Below, piece by piece: positions 1 through 13,400 of a DNA stretch of 64,000 bases. The translations under genes and the position numbers were made by a program. The first letter of the stretch is position 1. The number at the start of each line of letters is the position of its first letter. Source of the DNA: Struthio camelus (lineage: Eukaryota; Chordata; Aves; Struthioniformes; Struthionidae); NCBI RefSeq assembly GCF_040807025.1, contig NC_090942.1:68838911-68902910 (forward strand), written 5' to 3'. A model generated the notes under the pieces. It had not been told where the DNA came from and searched no databases. It saw only the letters and a list, made by a program, of their open reading frames with translations.

Positions 1-904
1 AGCTGCAAATCCAAGGGAGGACCTCCCCTTGCACCTTGCTGCTGGGCTCCCAGCAGTAGGTGAAGTCCTGGGGCCACCTTGTGGCTAATTGCATGGATTG
101 TTTTAATTTCTGCTTTAATCTCCCCATACCGGATGTTACCAGCAGTCCCAGAAGACTGGGCCATACACCAGCACTCACCAGGGTCCACGTGTGCTCTGAA
201 AAGCCAAGTGCCTTCGTTCATTCAGTCAGGTCTTCCTAGACTCCAGCTTTCTCAGGGTTACCTGAGAGTTATCCAGCTTCCCAGGGTTACATGTCCTCTC
301 GCTGCCCTCCTCAGATACTGAGGTTACACCACTGAACACACCAGCTCTTTGATTATTTTTACCCCAATAGCCTGGAAACAAGGGGTCTTGTTTGTGGCTA
401 TAGGAGGTGACATGACATGCAGGTCCTATTTCAGCTGTGCAGCCCTCCTTCCATATGCAGGAAAACCAAAATAACTGTCTCTAAAGCACCTGGAAGCCAG
501 TCAGCACAAAAATGACACAAGACCTGTGGAGATGAGGGAGTTTCTCATCATCCTCCACTTGCATGAAGAAAATGCAAACCCACACACTTCTCTCAGACCC
601 CAGGAATAGCCCAGTGACTCATCAGCCACATGACTGTTTCTGCTGGGAGCTGGCTCTTCAGCAGAAGGTGGCATTACACTCTCTACTTCACCTAAGTATC
701 CCAGGCCTACTGCTTACAGGGTGCCTCCTAATCAATGTTCCCTATTTTCCTTTCCTCACTAACCAAGGCTCCTCTTCTTTGGCCATCTTCCCATTCTTCT
801 CTGCCAGTGCAAAAGAGCCCAGCACAGCTGCACTAATGCACATCCCACCTAACATGCCATGAGCAAGGGATGCAGGGGAGACAAAGCTGAGACACAGAGT
901 GATT
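1..904. other. sequence downstream of SLC6A13, no gene seen
   Basis: I see no exon-like frame with splice sites, RNA gene or clear repeat here. By synteny this is the start of the SLC6A13-SLC6A12 interval. Confidence 0.5.
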
Positions 905-1302
905 CTAGAGGGGAAAAAACAAGGATTTAATGGAATGAATGGAGAAGCTCCCAAAGTCCACACAGGAACAACACCTCTGAGACTCTCTGACACTCTCCAC
1001 TCCAGGATCAGTCCTTCCTTTCTGCCCACGAAAAGGCCGAGGACTCTCAGGAACACCACTGCTTGATCTGCTGCTTTAGAGCGCTCTCCAAGGAGAGGAT
1101 TAAGGTGCACTGCTAACTCCACAGCCTCTGAAGGCCATCTCCACGGCAGCCTCTTCCTCAGCTCTTCAAATCTTCCAAGGAAGGGAGCTCAGCTCAGAAA
1201 TCCCTCTCTCCTTGATGAGTGAAGAATCCTTGCATTATCCAACAGGTGGTAAAGGCTGTATAAACACCATCCTGGGGGGAGGGAGGGAGAGCCACACTGG
1301 TC
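905..1302 (-). other. SLC6A13: SLC6A13 3' UTR (inferred) with ATTAAA poly(A) signal at 926-931
   Basis: Downstream of the stop the minus strand runs about 370 nt to an ATTAAA hexamer at 926-931. It is followed by the U-rich stretch TTGTTTTTTCCCC, a plausible downstream element. The exact cleavage site is not determined. Confidence 0.5.
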
Positions 1303-1422
1303 CTAGCAGTGAGATTCGAGCTCTGTCAGCATCAGGAGGCCAGCTCTGGTGGAGGGAAGGGGTTGTCCCATGCCTGGCCTGGAAGGCAAGTCCTCAAGCG
1401 GGCAGGTGAGTTGGTGGAGCCT
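1303..1422 (-). CDS. SLC6A13: SLC6A13 last coding exon (cytoplasmic C-terminus)
   Basis: 120 bp including the TAG stop at 1303-1305. It is too short for a usual ORF cutoff and was found by homology. It reads [17 protein letters not shown], a diverged middle, then LTELESHC. The ends match the human GAT2 tail as I remember it (CPAEDLP and LTELESHC). Acceptor TCTTCCAG, in phase with exon 13. The middle of the tail is poorly conserved, as is usual for SLC6 cytoplasmic ends. Confidence 0.93.
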   Translation of the reverse strand, partial: RLHQLTCPLEDLPSRPGMGQPLPSTRAGLLMLTELESHC

Positions 1423-4400
1423 CTGGAAGACAAAGGCAGGCACTGAACAGCACTCCACCAGCACAAAAAAGTGCTCTGGGCCCTCCCCTTCTAGTCACTG
1501 GTATGACTCAGCCAAACAGACAGGGCTGCAAGTCCTATCCCTAAATGCCAGGGCATCCTGAAATAGAGGCAGCCATCACTTCAGTGTCTGAGAACAAACA
1601 GATCTTCGAACCAATTACTACAATCTCAAGATGAGCACCGAGCGTTTGGGAGATCTGAGACACAACAGGAAAGCTTGTTCACCCATTTGTTCCTGGCCAT
1701 GGCTAGAAAGCAATCGAAGTGAAGGTTGCTGCCAAAGTACCGGTAGGTCATCCCCTCCTTCAGCACATACTGCAAAAGGAGAGCCTGTGCACACAGGTTT
1801 GGCTTAAGCTGGGCAAACAAGTGTGCAAGGGGCCATCTCTGTGGCACGCAGCATGGCCCTTTCTACTCCTGTAGCCAGACCCACCTCTCCCTGGCCACAG
1901 AGATCAGGGCCCCATTACTGTCACAACGCATTCCCAAGTACGTGCAGGAGGCAGAGAATGGGTGGGAACCAGGGGATCAGGGCCTTCTGTGAAACCTCCT
2001 CTTCCCCTCCAGAAAGCCATGGCAGGGACAGGATGAGTCCAGAGCAAGGTCTACTTTGCCAGGTGCCTGCTCTCCTGAGACAGATCCACAGCAGCCAGTG
2101 CACAGGTTGCAGCAGCTCTCGGTGCAGGGCAGGCACCAGGTTACTGACGCTGCAACATAAACTCCAGACTCTCTGTGATTCCCTCCACCCCATCCCTTCA
2201 GGCTCAGCACGGATTGGGGCGCTCAGTGCCAGGGCCGTGCATTCAGCACTCATAGGACCTGGAGCTTCCTTGGAGCAAGTCCCCAAGTGTCAGTCAAGGG
2301 CAGCCTCCAAACTGAGTCAAAGAGATCATCTTTATCCTCACCATTTAAGGAGCTGATTTTTGATGGTGCGTGCAAAGAGACAGAAGCAATAAATAAGTGG
2401 CACCAAGAGGCAACAGCCAGCTCTGAGCAGCCCTCCAGCCAGTCAGCACTCAATAAAACCAACAGTTTGTTACAGCAACGGATTCTTGATTCATTGAGTC
2501 AATTAATTCTAGTATCCCTATTCATTAATCTGCAACAAACAACCCCTCTTCAGGGCTGGACTTCAAACACAGCAGCACACCCATGCCCTCCATCCCAGAG
2601 CATCAGCCTCACCTCTCTGAGGGAGCCTTTGACGGTGGAGAGTTTGTAGATGATCCAAAGCGGGATGCACACCATGGAGGAGAGGGCCAGCAGCCACCCC
2701 AGGGTGTCTCCCCACCAGGGGTACACATACTTCTTGTTGTAGGTTAGCGGGGTGTATTTGATCAGAGAAAACAGGAAGGTTGCCTGGCAGGGTGGAAGGG
2801 GCCAAGGGAAAAAGAGCAAGCGAATCAGCACTGTTAGCCAAAATAGGTCCTTCCTGACAACTCCGCACCTCCACAAAGCATGTCAGTGTAATGAAGAGGT
2901 CCCCAGGACGGCAACACAGGAGACACTAGTCAAGCCATCTTTGCTGCTATGGTACCTGTTCTCAGCTTACCCCAGCAACCGCAGACACCACTGCCACTGC
3001 TGAGCCAAGCACTGCTCCCCGTTGTTTTGCCCAAAAGCCACAGACACATGCAGAGCAACAGGCTCCCAAAGTGCAGGCCACATAAGCCTCTATACATACA
3101 CACATCCCTCTGTACGTATCTACATCTCAGAGGCACCCAGCTCTGCTTATCTCCCTACCCTCACAGAAGCCCAGCCCCATATCCCCTCTTCCTTCAGGCT
3201 CTCACCATGCAAACTGCCGGTGTGATGAACAGCCAGCAGTATTTGATGATGGGCCATGGACGGTACCCAATCATGTCTTCAATGTTATCATAGAAACGCT
3301 CGGCACCTGCAGAAGAGGGGAAGGATGCCTCATTACTACCAAGCAAGGAGGGCAGCATAGTCTGTGTGCCTGGGGAGGATAGTGAGTGGGGGTCCCGTTT
3401 GACCACTGGTCAGGGCTTCCCAGGAGACCTAGCGGTAGCCTTAGGACAGCCAGCAGCCCTGTCAGGGATCTCACCAGGAGCGTGGCCAGCTTTGATCTAC
3501 ATCCTGGAGTACTGTCAACCCGCCACAGATCAGCACAGTAGGTCACTATGGCCAGCCCCTCAGTAGGCATCACCCAGGCTGGGACCTGAGCCTAAGGTTT
3601 ACCAATCCCTTGTGAATGGCAAGGCTGGGAGAGGGCTCTCAGAAATGTCAGTCTCAGGCTCCTCCACGTACAGGTTGAGAAATCACTTGCCAGCTAGCTC
3701 TAAGCCCCAAGGAGGAAGGGAGCTCAAAAGCAGGGACACGTAGGAATATGCTGAGGATATCTGCCAAGCAGATCTCCCAAGGTGTTGCTGTGAGGAAGCC
3801 CCACCAGCTGCGTCCACGGGCACCAAAGCAAGGGTTCAGCAGGCTGCCTTGCACTGTGAAGCAACTGCCAAGAGGAGCTATGGACTAGCACTTTGAGGAT
3901 CTACCAAGCAAGAGCATGAAAGACCAGAGCTGGGGACTGCCCCCCTGGTTCATACTCACCATAGACCCAGGCGATGCAGAGGGTCTCGAAGACGGCCACA
4001 AAGAGCAGGCACATGCCACTGGCAGCATAGTAATCAAAGAGCTGGAAGACATACATCCCCCCCTGGGAAGGGCCAAGCAGGGAGCGAGGCAAGGAGGGGA
4101 GGAAGAGAAGGGAAAGGAATCAGGGACAGGCAAAGAGCTACAGCCAGAGCAGGAGTCAAACTCAAAAATTTTCCCCAATCTAGAGGCACCTTCCCCCTCT
4201 CCGGGAAACAGTTTTAACCAACAGCAAAGGCCACATCCCTTGTGCTCACAGCCTGATGGAGACATGCAGCAGCCCTAGAAAACCTCCCTGCTCTCAGGGT
4301 TGTCTATAGCTCTTCGTCCCAGGGAGGACAGGAGATGGGAGTGATCATCGGAGATCTTGGGGCTATTTCAGGACAGGACAAAAAAAAACAAGTCTTGTAG

Positions 4401-7400
4401 TTGCAAGTGAGGGTGGAGACCCCCTTAAGAGTCACAATGCACTTGACTAAATTCAGCCTTCTAATTTGCACAGGGAAATAGACACGCATGCAATTTTGCA
4501 AGTACCCATGGCTGTGCGCTCACCGGCTAGCAGTTGGATGTTTCACTGCCCAATTCTGCAAGCCAGTCTACAAAACAGGTCCATAGTTAAGTCCAGACAG
4601 AAAGCTGCAGATGCAACATCACAGGCCACTTTCTCAATATCAGGCCCAAACGGACACAGAAGATGGAAACAGGAAAAGGCATCAGGGCAGCATCAACCCC
4701 TCCCACTGCTACGAGGAGTCAAAGATTTTAAACCAGAACAGTTTTAACTCCAAGCAATTGATCACAATTCACAAAGAGGGCTATATATAAGAAATCAGCG
4801 TAATGGAAACTCAAGCCCATCAGGTTTCCTGATACCCAGCATTCATGCAGCTCCATCCAACAGGAAAGAGAAGAACAAAGGTGCTCCCCCAACCGTGCAA
4901 CAGGGTACGTCTGTAAAGCTTTGGCTAGCTGTAAAGATAAATCTGAACCACATCACCACCTGCCTGGAGCTCTAATTATCATACTAGGCAGGTGAGGTGT
5001 CAGGGATGTGTTAGCATGTATAAATAGCACAGGGGATCAGGACTGGAAGGGAAAAATGCAAATGCCATCTAGAAAGGGAAGGATTTGTGCTGGCAGAGCT
5101 CACAGCCACTTTTCCAAAATACCCTCTGGGTTCTTTAACGTCACGTAGTGGCCAGAGGCTTGTGCCCAAACCTCACCCAGCAGCAAAGAGCCACCAACAA
5201 CATGCAAAGACACTGGAGCAATGCTGAACAGGGAGAGGGAACCACCACCTCCCAGGCTGCCCAGGTCCACTGCTCCCAGACTCCTTGGCCCTCTCCCACC
5301 AGCTACCGCACAACTGGACAAGCCAGCCAGCTCACCAGCTAGCCCACAGCCTCAGCACCTCCACACCATCCACCCACTGCCTCCCTCCTGCCCCCCACTG
5401 GGAAGAGTATTCAGACCCAGTGAGTGCCCCACAGGTGCTTGGAGGAGGGTGCAGGGCCAAACTCCTCACTCTCCCCACAACCCGAAATACCTCCGTGAGC
5501 ATCACCAGTCCGACTAGATAGGAGAAGACGGAGACCAGTAAGATGAGGGTTTCCCGGCGGTTCTTCTTGCGGAAGATGGTGGGGTACATGTCAACAAGAG
5601 CTGTGACGAGGCTCTCCACGCAGACAAACTGCAAAGAGCAGAGTTCCCACCTCCATCAGCCTGTCCCACTGGGCTAAAGCCCCAGGCTTCAATCCAGCCT
5701 ACCACTCTCAGGGCAGGCTCCCCTCAGCCAGGAGGAACCTCTAAACTGATCTCAGCCATAACTACTGGTGCTGTCTGTACTTCAGAACATGTCCAGGCCA
5801 TGTCCAAAGAGCATAACCAGACCCGCGTGCTGTCATGTAGAGACTAACTTAAGCCCTGGAAGCGTCACGGCTGCTTGACTGAGCACAGTGCGTGGCATGG
5901 GGTTAATTACCTGCGTGGAGCTTAGTCCTCATCATTGGCTCAGTGCAGGGCCACGTTGAGGTAGTTACACTGCTCCCAGGACCTCGGTTATTGCCTCTGA
6001 ATGTCACTGCTCTGTGCAGAAAGAACTGCGTCTGGCCTAGATGTGCCCTCACCCTTTACCCAATGTCTGAAACCCTCTGAGCCTCGTACCTCCCCCTCCA
6101 GCCACCAGCTGTCGACCCTCTGCAGCTGCCTGGGCATGGTGCTGTGCTTTCAAGCAGGGAAAGCTGCTCCAGACTCCCCCATGCCTTCCTCCATCAGCCA
6201 AGCTGAACCCATTCGTGTCCAGCTTGAAAGGACGATGCTTTTTGTCCAGCAGGGAAGCCCTCCATGCCTTTACCTGGCTGTCCAGTCCCAGCAAAACAAT
6301 CATCAGGAAGAAGAAGCAGGCCCAAAGCGGGGAGAAGGGCAACATGACGACAGCCCGAGGGTAGGCGATGAATGCCAGGCCAGGCCCTGAGAGGAGAAGG
6401 GCATTTAAAGCAGGCAGCGGACAGCAGATCTGGAAGCTCCCAGATGCCTTGCATCCTGCCCCAGTGGCAGGGAAGCAGCATCGCTGCCAGCACCAGCAGA
6501 GCAGGTGCTGGTGCACAGCACAAGACCTGCACACCCAGAGCTGCGTGGGGCAGCCCCCTCAGTGCAAGGCACAGCCCATGTAGCCTTTCACTCCAGTTAT
6601 ACCCAGCTGCTCTCTGGGAGGCCCAGGCTCCTCAGCCAGGGTCAAGGGGCTGGAAGCACAGCAGGGGTTGGCTGGGAGGGAGGGAAAGGAAGCACAGCAA
6701 GCAACTGCTGCACCGCTAACATGAGGGCTGGGAGCAGGAGCAAGCCTCTGAGTCCTGGGAAGCACAGCGCAAGCGAGGACACGTGTTTTGCAGGTCCATC
6801 ACCCCACCAGGCAAGAGAGAAGCCAGTGCTATACTTCTATGTGTCTCATAGCTGGCACTCATTTCTCCGCGCTTCTCAGAGGCAAGGAGTAGAGCTGTCC
6901 ATGGGCAGGAGCCTGCAACGCCCATCGCTCCAGGGTGAGTTACCCCACAGGGTGCACTGCAGGGTACCCCGCAGGCATGCCCGTCCCCCACTGTGACCCC
7001 GACTCACCTGACTCAGCCACTTCGGCGATGGGCACACCCTGCTCCCTTGCCATGAAGCCCAGGATGGAGAAGATGGCAAAGCCAGCCACAAAGCTGGTGC
7101 CACTGTTGAGGAAGCAGAGAGCCATGCAGTCCCTGGGGAAGAGAAGGTGCAGCATCACCCGGAGGGGCCAGGAGGCAAGGTGCCACTCCAAGCCGCAGGC
7201 AGCCGTGCTGGCTGCACCCCGCTGTGCCACCCCAGCACTGTGCCTTCAGCAGGTCTTGCTCCTGGCCACCCCAGGGAAGCAGCAAAGCCATACACCTCCC
7301 CCCACCCCACCCAGCCCTGGCCATCTGCTTGGCATTGGGGCTGCAGAAGGACAGGCCCAAAATGGGCAAGCAGGAGCCTCCCCAGCGAAAGCCTCCGCTA

Positions 7401-10400
7401 AAGACAGTGTAAATTTTTTTCTTGAAGTTGCTTGCTTGAGAGATAGACTGGCTACCCATCTAAATGGTTCATTTTTTTTCCTCTCTCTCTTTCTCCTGCT
7501 TCCTCTGATGTCCTGTGGCAGAGAGTACCAGAGATTATTTTTGGCTGAGAGGTAGATGTATTTTTCCTTAATAGATTTTTCACACCCATTATACATTTTT
7601 GGCTCCCAGTGCTATTAGACATTCTCCAGGTTCTCACGTTATGAGAAAAAGATAAATGGAGCCATCCAATTTATTTTCTCTGCTCTATCCGATTTTGTCT
7701 CTGTTTCACCTCATTCTTATCCATCTACTTTTTAAACTAAATATCTCTTATCTATCCGACTCCTTTTCACACTCCAGTCTCCCTAGGCCTCTCATGACTA
7801 CAACTCTAGGGACAACAACAACGTTTGCAGCATCTTTACAAGAGATTCTGAACCAAGCTGAACACGCACTTCTAGCATTTAAAGGCCTACTCTGACTTTA
7901 TTAAATGCTACTGTGTAAATCTAGAGTGATTTGCTGCATTACTCTTCAGGTATCTAGCATTTTTTTGGCTTCATGCTCCTCCTTTAACTAGATCACTGTT
8001 TGCAACCATTTCTGGAGAGAGACTGCAGTTCATGCAGAGCCCCCAGACTGCGTGAACAGCTCAGGTTGTTCCTTCCAAAACACAGCACTTTGCTTTACCA
8101 GGACTGTACAGCACCTAAGACCATTGATCTACCTTTCCATTGGGTTACTAAGGCACGAGAGGCTGAAAGAGATCTCCAGGGTGAACTGCCCTACCAACAC
8201 AGAGCATCACGCTCTGCCAGGCTCAGCTAATCCAATTGGAAGCCCACGCAAGAAACTCATTTCTCCAATTGCTAGAAACCACCTACTCTTCACCCAAATT
8301 ATATTCTCAGCCAGTTTATACAAGCTCCCATTTACCTCAGATAGTTCCTCTTCCTTCCTGGTGTTTCTCCCTCTTTCTGCCAGATGAATTTATGAAAGGT
8401 TAAACCGTTCTGGGAGAGGCATGGGCTAGGAGGTGCTCTCAATTCACCCGGGAGGGTGGGAAGGGGATGTCATGGTAGAGGGTTACGTGAGGAATGGCCA
8501 AACAGGGGTCCCCAGATTTTCACCAGAGGGAGAGCTCTGAACCCAGGTGATTCTCCTTACTGTCCTGGAGGAGAGGAAACGGTCCAAGCCATTCGATGCC
8601 GTCTCAGACTACTGCCACATGAACAACAGTCCCTCTTTCCTGCATCCCTTTCTTTCCCCAGGTCACCAGTGGCTACATCTAGCCTGTTGCAATTCAGTGG
8701 AGCATGACACTGTAGCCCTTCTGTCCTGTTAAAAACTGGCCCTGTCTTCCTGCACAGACCGAGGCTCAAGAATATAGGACTGACTCATTAGAACTGGGTC
8801 CGCACCTGGGGAATAGGACTGTCAGAGGTATGACAATGAAACAAGAAACAAATTCCCTAGCATAGCCAAATAGCAGAAGGGTTTTTTTGTGCAGACATCT
8901 CTCTCCTTTCTATAGCATCTCCCACCTGAAGTTACAGAAGCTTTTTACAACGTTGGTGCTAGGCAGCCCTTGTCATCATCTCCATGTTACACATCCGGAC
9001 TGGAGATGCAGAGGGTTAGTGCCCAATGGCATGAGGTAGGTCAGAGCCAGATCTGTTATCACTTCCTTTCCCGCAGCTCTTTCTCTCAAAACAGGGTTTA
9101 GGAGAAAGGATACAAAAAGAAAAAGTGGTCTCAGCCTAGCTTCTGTTGGAGAAGCATCCTATAGCAGGAGTGAACTTCTAGGATGAAGAGAGAGAGATAA
9201 AGATGCAAGGACCATGTAGCCTGGTGGTCTGCCTGGACCTTCCACAGTAATGACAACAAATTAGAATTTAAAAGGCAGGGGAATCCAGGGCCAAGAGCAA
9301 TAAGGCCAGCAAAGGAATGGCGAGAAGAGAGGCAGGTAGTTTTATTGGGCTTTTTCACTTACACTGGCCTTTTGCCTCTAGAGACCCAGCTGCAGATGCT
9401 GGCCACATCTACAGCGAAATGCGTTTGCTTTCACCTGACCACTTCAACTCAAAAGCCTGTTTCAATTTGGTAGCATGGTCAGTCTTTGTTCAAAGGGCAG
9501 TCCTGCATGGGAAGAGTGCACAAGAGGCAGAAGTCATATTTGCAGGTTTACAAGTGCCAGAGACAGCACATAGGAACAAAGAACACTGAAGACTGTGCAA
9601 GATACTAAGTCCAAACTAATAGGAAGAATGGTAAATTACAAGGTGAAAGGATTCCAGTCCAAAGCCATTAGCTCTTATAGCTCTGCTTCCTCTACAGCTA
9701 CTCGTGCACCTTTTTGATAAGAAGAAATTGGGGTGTGGCCTGGGATAACAAAGCTGACGAAGAGGGATCTGAATTTGCTGGGTCTCAGCTAGGGTGGAAG
9801 AAGGAATTTGTCATCTCTGACATGGCCAGAAAGTTCCTGGCGTTCCCCTTAGGTATAAAGCATAGAGTTGGATTTGGGCAATATGGCAACAGAAAAAAGT
9901 TTCAGAGAAAATACCTGGGGAGAGTTTTCTTATTCCTTGAGTAGAAAGGGAAAAGAAGGCACCTCGAATGGCCAATTGCCTCCAGCAGTTGACCAGCCGG
10001 TTTGCACTGATGTTCAGGGAAGGGAAGGCTCTAGACAGCAGAGCTGCATTCCAGTTACCTGTAGCAGTTGTTATGGTATTTGTTGTAGCTACCCAGAGCT
10101 GTCAGGCATCCCAGACAAATTGCATACGAGAAGAAGATCTGAGTGCCTGCATCCATCCAGACCTGCAAGGGAGATGTAAATACAGGTAAGAAGAAGATAA
10201 GGCCAGCACAGAGTGCAGACAGCACACTGACGTGAAAAGGCAGAGACCTGGGGCTCATGTAACCAGCAGAAAGGTAAGCGCTCAGGAGGTCAATAAAACT
10301 CAATATTTATATAAGCCTTTGCTAAGACCAGATTATACGGTGCCAGGAATTACAGTCCTCAGCAAAGCACCCTGGGGTGGTAAGAGCTGCACAGCTCCTG

Positions 10401-13400
10401 ATGGTGGCCTTTGGCTCCAAGCACTGATTTTAAAGGTTCCAAAACTTGAAAACAAATTAACTGGGGAAGAGGGGAACGTTGGAAATAAACTGAGTTCGTT
10501 GTAAAGGACAGCTCCTAAAAGAAAAAAAAAAAAGAATGATTTTAGTCCCACGAGACCCCTTTGAACTCCACTCTCGCTGTCAAGATCACGTGCCAGTGCT
10601 CCAAGGCCGACATTTGTCAATGCCAAATTTGATTTGAAAGCCTAGCTGTGTGTAGTCACTGATGCAACCACAGCCACCATCTTCTCCAGAGAACAGTAAA
10701 AGGAGGAATTAACAGTGAGGAAAGAAACAATGACAAAGATTATTAATTAAATCCTCTATTGTATAACATCTTTCTCCCTAAGGCTCCCCAGGGGATTTAA
10801 AACTGTGGATAAGACAATCATTCAACTAACGCTGACGTGCAGCCATCTACTAGAGATAAAAGGAAAGCTAGTCAGGAAAGAAAAGCATAAAAAAAGTATT
10901 ACTGGGAAGTTTTTAAATGAGAAGAGTTTGCATCTGGCTAAGGCATCTCAGTTCATACCCTTCTTCCCACAAGTAGTGGTGCCAGTGAGTCTTCCCTAGC
11001 ACCAAGATCCCATCTGAGACAAATGGAAATCAATGGAAAGCATCCCAGCGGCTTCAGTGAGCTCTGAATCACACCAGTACCTGCTGGCCAAAACCACAGG
11101 TCCTAAGGGCATATCTCTGTGATCTCTGGTAATGGCAGCAGCACCTGCCAAATCACCCCTTTTGCTCCAGTCACCCTTGCCAATGGATGGTTCTGCCTTT
11201 CCTCTCTCATACTGGCCAAGTGGCAAGAGGTCAAAATGGAAGGTGGATGTTTTGCTCTCTGTCCCCCCTCCCCCCATAAAACACATACACACTTCTCCAC
11301 CCCCATGCTTGCGCTGTTTCCTTCCAGAACCATTCTGGTTCATTTGGTTGCACTGTTTCCCCCGGACTGGGATATCTCTCAGCATTTATTTGATTCCATA
11401 GCCATCACTGGTTTTGTTTAGTTATTTTCTGTTCTTGCTCCTAGGCTGATGGCTGTTCTGAAGAGGTGTTAAACTTCTTGTTTAGCTCAAAATTCTGTTT
11501 TAGCTCAAGAAACAGCTGCACAGAATAAATCCTCTCCCTACCCACAGCTCCATTGGCAAGATACAGCAGCACAACCTGTAAGGAGTGAAGGCAAAGCCCC
11601 TAAACGTTGTTAGGGCTAATTTGAAGTTGCTTTCACTGACTGTCCTGCAAGTAACTCAGCTAATGTTCAGGCCCGCCTTCTTTTCAGCCAGTGGAAAGAC
11701 TGCTCACTATTCCACACAGAGTGAGATCAAATCTTTGATATGTAAAACGGGAAGAAACAGATGATGAGGTTGGACTGGAATAGGTAATTCTGGGTACTGA
11801 GAAACTGAAAAAAATAATTGACCTCACTGCATTTTACTTTTTTTGGAGGACCGGAGGGGGAAGAGAGGTTTGGAGAGCAAAATGTTAGTTAATTTTTCTA
11901 TTTCAAAAAGATTGGAAAGATCAAAGTCCTTTTGGAACTGACTGTTAAAGACTGCTGCTAAACCGACTGCTTGTGGGTGGCCGGGGTTACAGCCTTCCCT
12001 TTTTACCTGCATTTAGGGCAAAGCAAGGCTTTCAGGTCAGCAGGACTAGCTGACACCTTTGCATCAACAACTTAAGCATCTTTTAATAGGTCAAGGTAAA
12101 AGATTTCATTAGGTTTGTATTTTCTTTTGCCATTCATTATTAGAGCTCTATTTTTTTTTTAATCAAATTCTAGCTTGAATCCCAGCAACTCATAGTTTTT
12201 AGAGTCTTTTTAGTTCAATTTGTTGAAATAACAAGATTTATGAAGTCAAGCTGCCCACCTCACCTTTGCCATAACATTGGACCCTGTTAGCCTGTTTCAA
12301 CCAGATTTAACAGTGGGTAGAAACCTCAAAGATATCAGCTACCTAAGAATTTCATGATAGCCAGGAAACAGGAGAAAGACACAAACTAAGCATTCCGGCT
12401 GAGACGAAAGCTACAGGGAGGAACAGTCAACCATCGTTAAATATCAGATAAATCAAACAAGCAACAGACGTGAGAAATATCTCAAGGGCAGGAAAAAAAA
12501 CAGGTGCTTTGCTAGACATGGTAGAAGCCAAATATCAAGACATGAGGCTTCGTTAACTTGGTTGCTCATGAAATGGCTCATTCCTAAAACCCAGCAATAC
12601 CCTTAACGGCATAGCAGAGGCCGGCATGTGGTCTGCAAGCTCCCCAGTCCAGCTCCTACTCAACATACCACCAGTGGAGCATGTAAAGGCTGAGAGGGCA
12701 ACCCAGCCCAAAGGGATGTGTTATGGGAATATAGAACTTGTGTTAGCCTACGTTGCCATTTGAAGAAAGGCAGTCTGTGGCTGAGCCAGCGCAAATAAAG
12801 CTATGCTTGGCTTACAGAGCTTATGATCCCACTCAGTCAGCCTGACTGTGAGCACCAGCTCAGGCTGTACGCATTTTTGTTTCCAATTTCAAAAGGCTAC
12901 TGCAGCTCACGGGTCAAAGACCATGCCACCCTTCTGTCTTTCCCAGCCCCCGGCAGTTTCCTAATTGCTTGGGGCGGGGGGGGGGGGGGGGTGTGTTGGA
13001 CTCCAACAAGACTGATGCCAGGGCACTCCTGACCTCCTGTCATTTGCGACAGAGCTAAGCACAGGCAGCAAGTCACGGGACAGTAGGATCAGGCGGGCTG
13101 GAAGGGACCTCAGCCTCTCTCTCATCCAAGCTCTGTCTCAAGTCCCTCACAAGGAGGGCCACTCTCCACCTGGCCCTGCAGCATTTCACAGAGGAGTACA
13201 CTGACCGCTACCACCCACTTCAGAAAAAAGCAAATCAAGTCTTCCCTCCCCCAAAATGCCTAAGCTCGTTTCTTTCTGTAACAGTAACTCCGGATAATTT
13301 TTTTTCCCAGTCCTTCCAAGGCCCCCCTTTTCCTCCCGTGCTGTTGATCAACAGCCTCTCTTTATTTTAATATTTCCTCTCTGTTTAAAGGGGCCTGATA

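Noticed and set aside
2150-2170. possible alternative SLC6A13 last exon (TTGCAG followed by CGTCAGTAA)
   Set aside because: The true last exon at 1303-1422 matches the GAT2 C-terminus. This site has a poor pyrimidine tract and would encode only two residues.
1823-2356. 177-codon plus-strand frame
   Set aside because: It lies in the last SLC6A13 intron with no domain, no conservation signal visible and no splice support.
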